From contig OX442314.1 of the NCBI GenBank assembly GCA_949358305.1, positions 10,781,060 to 10,845,059 of the forward strand: 64,000 bases of DNA, read 5' to 3'. Within the stretch, counting starts at the first letter, position 1; the number at the start of each line of letters is the position of its first letter. Shown piece after piece: positions 60,625-64,000 of the stretch. Made by a program: the position numbers and the translations under genes. The DNA comes from Strigamia acuminata (taxonomy: Eukaryota; Arthropoda; Chilopoda; Geophilomorpha; Linotaeniidae). The notes under the pieces are model-generated. The model was not told the DNA's origin. It saw only the letters and a program-made list of their open reading frames with translations, and made no database searches.

Positions 60625-63033
60625 ATGGATGTAGACACAACTTGTCTTGAAGTAGCCACTAGTCATAGTGGCGGAGTAGAGGAAAATCTGCAAGAAATGA
60701 CAGAACAATTAAAAAATCTGACATTGTTTCCACACAAGTGCTACACGAAGAAATTCTGTAGACTCCGCCGACTCAACAGAGTCATAGGTGGTAATAATTT
60801 GCACAATATTACTTTAGGTAATAATAAAGATGATCCTCGAATGAAGATCACAATTGGTGGGCTCACCTACAACGCGCTCATGGATACAGGAGCATCTCAA
60901 TGTTACATTGGGGAACAACTCTTGTCTGAAACTCAGGCTTTGCCAGAATTTCTGCAAGAAGCCCCCAGAAACATGTTGGTTAACGCTGTAGGCGTAGCAC
61001 ACAAGCCTGTCGGACAAATAACTTTGTGCGTGCAATGGGCTGATGAATTTACACCAATGAATTTCATCGTTTTAGCAAAACGAGTTTGTGGCTTGATACT
61101 TGGTCACAATTTCATGCGCAGACAGAAAATTAGTCCGCATCCACATCTACAAGAGTTCTCTTGTGCAGATAAACCTAATTGGTCCGCCCCTTATGAATCG
61201 GAAGAAGCCAATTTGGCCCTCGCCCCGTTGAATCGAATTACTTTCGATTATTTAGGACTATCGTCCACTCTCAACTCAATTGAGTTAACAGACACTCCTG
61301 TGTTGACTTGGGATGAAAAATTAGTTGAGGAGAGCGACTGCACTCCAGAACAAAGACTAGCACTTCGCGAAGTGGTTAACTCGATACCGAATGTATTTCG
61401 AGATCAAGTTGGGTGCACTAACGTGACCCAGCATCGTATTAAGTTCAAGGAAGGGCATTCATTGCCCAAAATGCAGTATAGAACGTATAACCCGGCCAAG
61501 AGAGCCATTATGACCAAACTAGCTGCAGAACTTGAACAGGATGGACTGATTGAAAAGGCCAAAGGGCCATTTATAAGTCATCCAGTCATCGTTGCGAAGC
61601 CTGACGGCTCGTATAGGATGTGCATTGACTACCGGTGGCTAAATGCCATCACTGAAGTCGAAGTAATACAAATGCCAAGTATTGACCTTTTGTTGCATAA
61701 TACTGGTCCGGCAAAGTATTTTACGTCTATTGACCTTGTTAAAGGTTACTACCAAGTCGAGATGTGTAAAGAAGATCGTCCAAAGACGGCATTTTACACG
61801 CCAAATGGTCCATATCAGTTTGTGCGAATGCCGTTTGGCCTTTGTAATGCGCCTTGTACTTTCCAGCGTCTGATGGAAGGCATTTTAGGCTCAGCTTTAC
61901 AAGATTACGCGTTAGTCTATTTGGATGACGTAATTGTATATTCAGATAATTGGGATGATCATCTCAAACACGTTCGAGATGTTCTAGAAAGGCTTAACCA
62001 AGCCAACATGACAATAAATAAAGCGAAATCTCGTTTTGGGCGTACAGAATTAAAATTCTTGGGCCACTGGATTAAACCCGAAGGTCTCTTCGGTGATCCC
62101 GATAAAATATCGGCGATTATGAAATTTCCCACCCCCACGTGTGCTAAAGACATTCAGCGCTTTCACGGCATGACTAACTTCTTCAGGAAGTTTGTTCCAA
62201 ATCACGGAACTATTGCCGCACCATACACACGTATGATGAATGAGAAAACTCCATTTGAATGGGGAGATGAGCAGACAGAAGCTTTTAATAAAATTAAAGA
62301 GCTACTTTGTGGTGACAATTGTCTGCACAAACCAGATATGACCTTGCCATTTGTTGTTATGACTGACGCTTCACATGAAGGCTTAGGAGCTGTCCTTTGC
62401 CAAGACGTCGATATATTCGATGAAAAGAAGCAGAAAAACATTTCTGTACCCAGACCTGTAGCTTATGCAAGCAGAGTTTTACGTGGAGCGGAGAAGCGTT
62501 ATACAACGCCGGAACTCGAATGTCTCGCAGTTGTGTGGGCTATTGATCGATTTAAACCATATCTCGAATATGGTACATTCACTTTAGAGTCAGATGCAGA
62601 AGCATTGAAATGGTTGATGCGAACGCCTGAACCATCTGGGAAATTTGGCCGATGGGCCTTAAGAATCCAATGTGGAAATTTTAAAATTGTTTTTCGAAAA
62701 GGTGCTGCTAATCAAGTTGCAGATGCACTTTCTAGAGCCCCACTAACAGAGGAAGACATTCCTCTTCGAGATCATGTGGAACCTGTCGAAATTAAACAAT
62801 ATTGGCCTGAATGGGACGGAAATCCTTCTGTTTCATTAAATCGTGCCCCGGAGAAACGAGAATATTTGGCTAGTGTGCGTTCCTATTTTTCAGAAAATTC
62901 TAAAGAATGTTCTGAAGAAAAGGAGGGGGAGGAAGTACAAGAAACCTTGTACAGTGCGTTGACTGAAGTACTTAAAGAAGTCCCTCCTACAAGGAGAGAA
63001 ATAATAGATGCTCAGTTACTAGACACTGAATGA
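60625..63033 (+). CDS. pol: Gypsy pol: protease, RT, RNase H, copy 2
   Basis: 802 codons, identical to 10023-12431 (DTGAS 87-91, YLDD 432-435, RNase H D581), ending at the same in-frame TGA. Confidence 0.93.
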   Translation: MDVDTTCLEVATSHSGGVEENLQEMTEQLKNLTLFPHKCYTKKFCRLRRLNRVIGGNNLHNITLGNNKDDPRMKITIGGLTYNALMDTGASQCYIGEQLLSETQALPEFLQEAPRNMLVNAVGVAHKPVGQITLCVQWADEFTPMNFIVLAKRVCGLILGHNFMRRQKISPHPHLQEFSCADKPNWSAPYESEEANLALAPLNRITFDYLGLSSTLNSIELTDTPVLTWDEKLVEESDCTPEQRLALREVVNSIPNVFRDQVGCTNVTQHRIKFKEGHSLPKMQYRTYNPAKRAIMTKLAAELEQDGLIEKAKGPFISHPVIVAKPDGSYRMCIDYRWLNAITEVEVIQMPSIDLLLHNTGPAKYFTSIDLVKGYYQVEMCKEDRPKTAFYTPNGPYQFVRMPFGLCNAPCTFQRLMEGILGSALQDYALVYLDDVIVYSDNWDDHLKHVRDVLERLNQANMTINKAKSRFGRTELKFLGHWIKPEGLFGDPDKISAIMKFPTPTCAKDIQRFHGMTNFFRKFVPNHGTIAAPYTRMMNEKTPFEWGDEQTEAFNKIKELLCGDNCLHKPDMTLPFVVMTDASHEGLGAVLCQDVDIFDEKKQKNISVPRPVAYASRVLRGAEKRYTTPELECLAVVWAIDRFKPYLEYGTFTLESDAEALKWLMRTPEPSGKFGRWALRIQCGNFKIVFRKGAANQVADALSRAPLTEEDIPLRDHVEPVEIKQYWPEWDGNPSVSLNRAPEKREYLASVRSYFSENSKECSEEKEGEEVQETLYSALTEVLKEVPPTRREIIDAQLLDTE

Positions 63034-64000
63034 AAACGCATTCGAGAATATTTATTGAATGACAAGGTTGTTGGGATACCACAATCTGAAATAAAAGAAT
63101 GGAAAAACAAAGTCAAAAACTATTGTTTAGACAAAAAAGAAGTTGATGGTGATCAAATGATCATCTTTTTTAACCCTTCGTTCGAAGAGGAATTAAACGA
63201 TTCGGGAAATGGCTTTAAAGCCGTTGTACCCAGTGCACTCGTAAAGCGAGTACTCTTCGCTTGTCATGGCCACCCCCTAAGCGGTCACGCTGGGATGAGT
63301 AAGACGCTTGAGAAAACGCGTTTAATATATTTCTGGCCTGGTATGAGTAGAAGTGTCAGGAACTACGTCAAAAGCTGCACGCACTGTGCTCAGTACAAAC
63401 CTATTCAACAGAAAAGGCACGCAGCTCCGTACACACCACACAACATGACCAATCCTTGGGAATGTATTAACATGGACTTGATGGGCCCAAAACCCGCGGG
63501 AAGGTCCCAAAACCAGTATATTTTTGTCATTATTGACAATTGTACCAAGTTCGTTGAAATTAAGGCTTTGACAAAAGCCACGAGCGCTAACTGCGTTCAA
63601 GAATTAAGATCTGTTACAAACAGATGGGGACACCCCAAAAAGATTGTGAGCGATAACGGAAAACAATTTGTTTCCGATATTTACAATGAGTATTGCGAGA
63701 TGTACAACATTCGCCCGTCTCATACGAGCACGTATCATGCCCAGGCGAACCCGACAGAGCGAGCCAATAGAGATATAAAGACGATGCTGGCTTTGTACAC
63801 AGATGTGCACACGCAATGGCCACGATATTTAGACGAATTCGCGTTCGCGATGAGAAATAATGTCTCAGCGGCAACGGGCTCAAGCCCGATGTTACTGAAC
63901 ACGGGACGAATCGTAACATTACCTTTCGACCCAAGGATTATTAAACATGCCAATCCATTTGACAAAGAAAATCCAGAAAAATATGTCAGAGTACTATTGG
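63034..64000 (+). CDS. Gypsy integrase, copy 2 (partial)
   Basis: Continues in phase after the TGA, with the HHCC domain and all three DDE residues present. The window ends before the basic C-terminal tail. Confidence 0.88.

Larger units (their letters stand above)
50603..64000. repeat. Right copy of the 13.4-kb direct repeat (partner 1-13398)
   Basis: See the partner entry. It starts in the BEL pol frame and runs to the window end inside the Gypsy integrase. Confidence 0.95.
55446..64000 (+). mobile_element. Ty3/Gypsy retrotransposon, copy 2 (cut by window end)
   Basis: Exact copy of 4844-13398: 5' LTR, leader, gag, pol and most of the integrase. ORF3 and the 3' LTR would lie beyond the window. 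Confidence 0.94.

Noticed and set aside
1-64000. tRNA, rRNA or other structural RNA genes
   Set aside because: Only the tRNA-complementary primer-binding sites were found. No cloverleaf or rRNA sequence was recognised by eye; a tRNAscan-SE or Infernal run would settle it.

Overview
This is eukaryotic DNA from an invertebrate animal, most likely an arthropod. It carries a BEL/Pao retrotransposon (a group confined to metazoans) and a Ty3/Gypsy retrotransposon. It also has short non-autonomous DNA transposons with mariner-, piggyBac-, Harbinger- and hAT-type target duplications, AT-rich spacers, single-exon host genes about 2.1 kb long, and exon remnants of macrophage-expressed gene 1 (MPEG1/perforin-2). 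Nothing bacterial (operons, Shine-Dalgarno sites, CRISPR) is present. The species cannot be named from the sequence alone.

Layout. 1-4085: right part of a BEL/Pao element on the minus strand. 4086-4843: spacer. 4844-19194: a complete 14.35-kb Gypsy element (1743-bp LTRs, AATT target duplication) with gag, a textbook -1 frameshift signal, protease-RT-RNase H, an in-frame UGA, integrase, and an extra 501-residue ORF in the position where some Gypsy elements carry env. 19195-47510: a tandem array of seven minus-strand copies of an unrecognised, probably helical protein gene of about 700 residues (six intact, one rearranged pseudogene). Plus-strand MPEG1 C-terminal exon remnants, old LTR pieces, truncated paralogue ends and small DNA transposons separate the copies. 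47511-54687: a complete BEL/Pao element (TTTTA duplication), interrupted by a mariner-like MITE that is itself interrupted by a piggyBac-like MITE. 54688-64000: the same spacer and Gypsy element again, cut by the window end.

Bases 1-13398 recur at 50603-64000 with no difference in any part compared. The window is therefore slightly more than one turn of a 50,602-bp repeat, which could be a recent segmental duplication, an assembly duplication, or a circular or rolling template.

How it fits together. The host content is the paralogue array, which grew at several scales: an amino-acid module was duplicated inside the proteins, two gene subtypes (A and B) alternate A-B-A-B-A-A-B with matching spacers, and the whole block was duplicated. 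Transposons came later. In several cases the empty site can be read in a sister copy, which orders the events. I do not recognise the function of the paralogue family. Its interleaving with MPEG1 exons suggests, but does not show, a connection to innate immunity.
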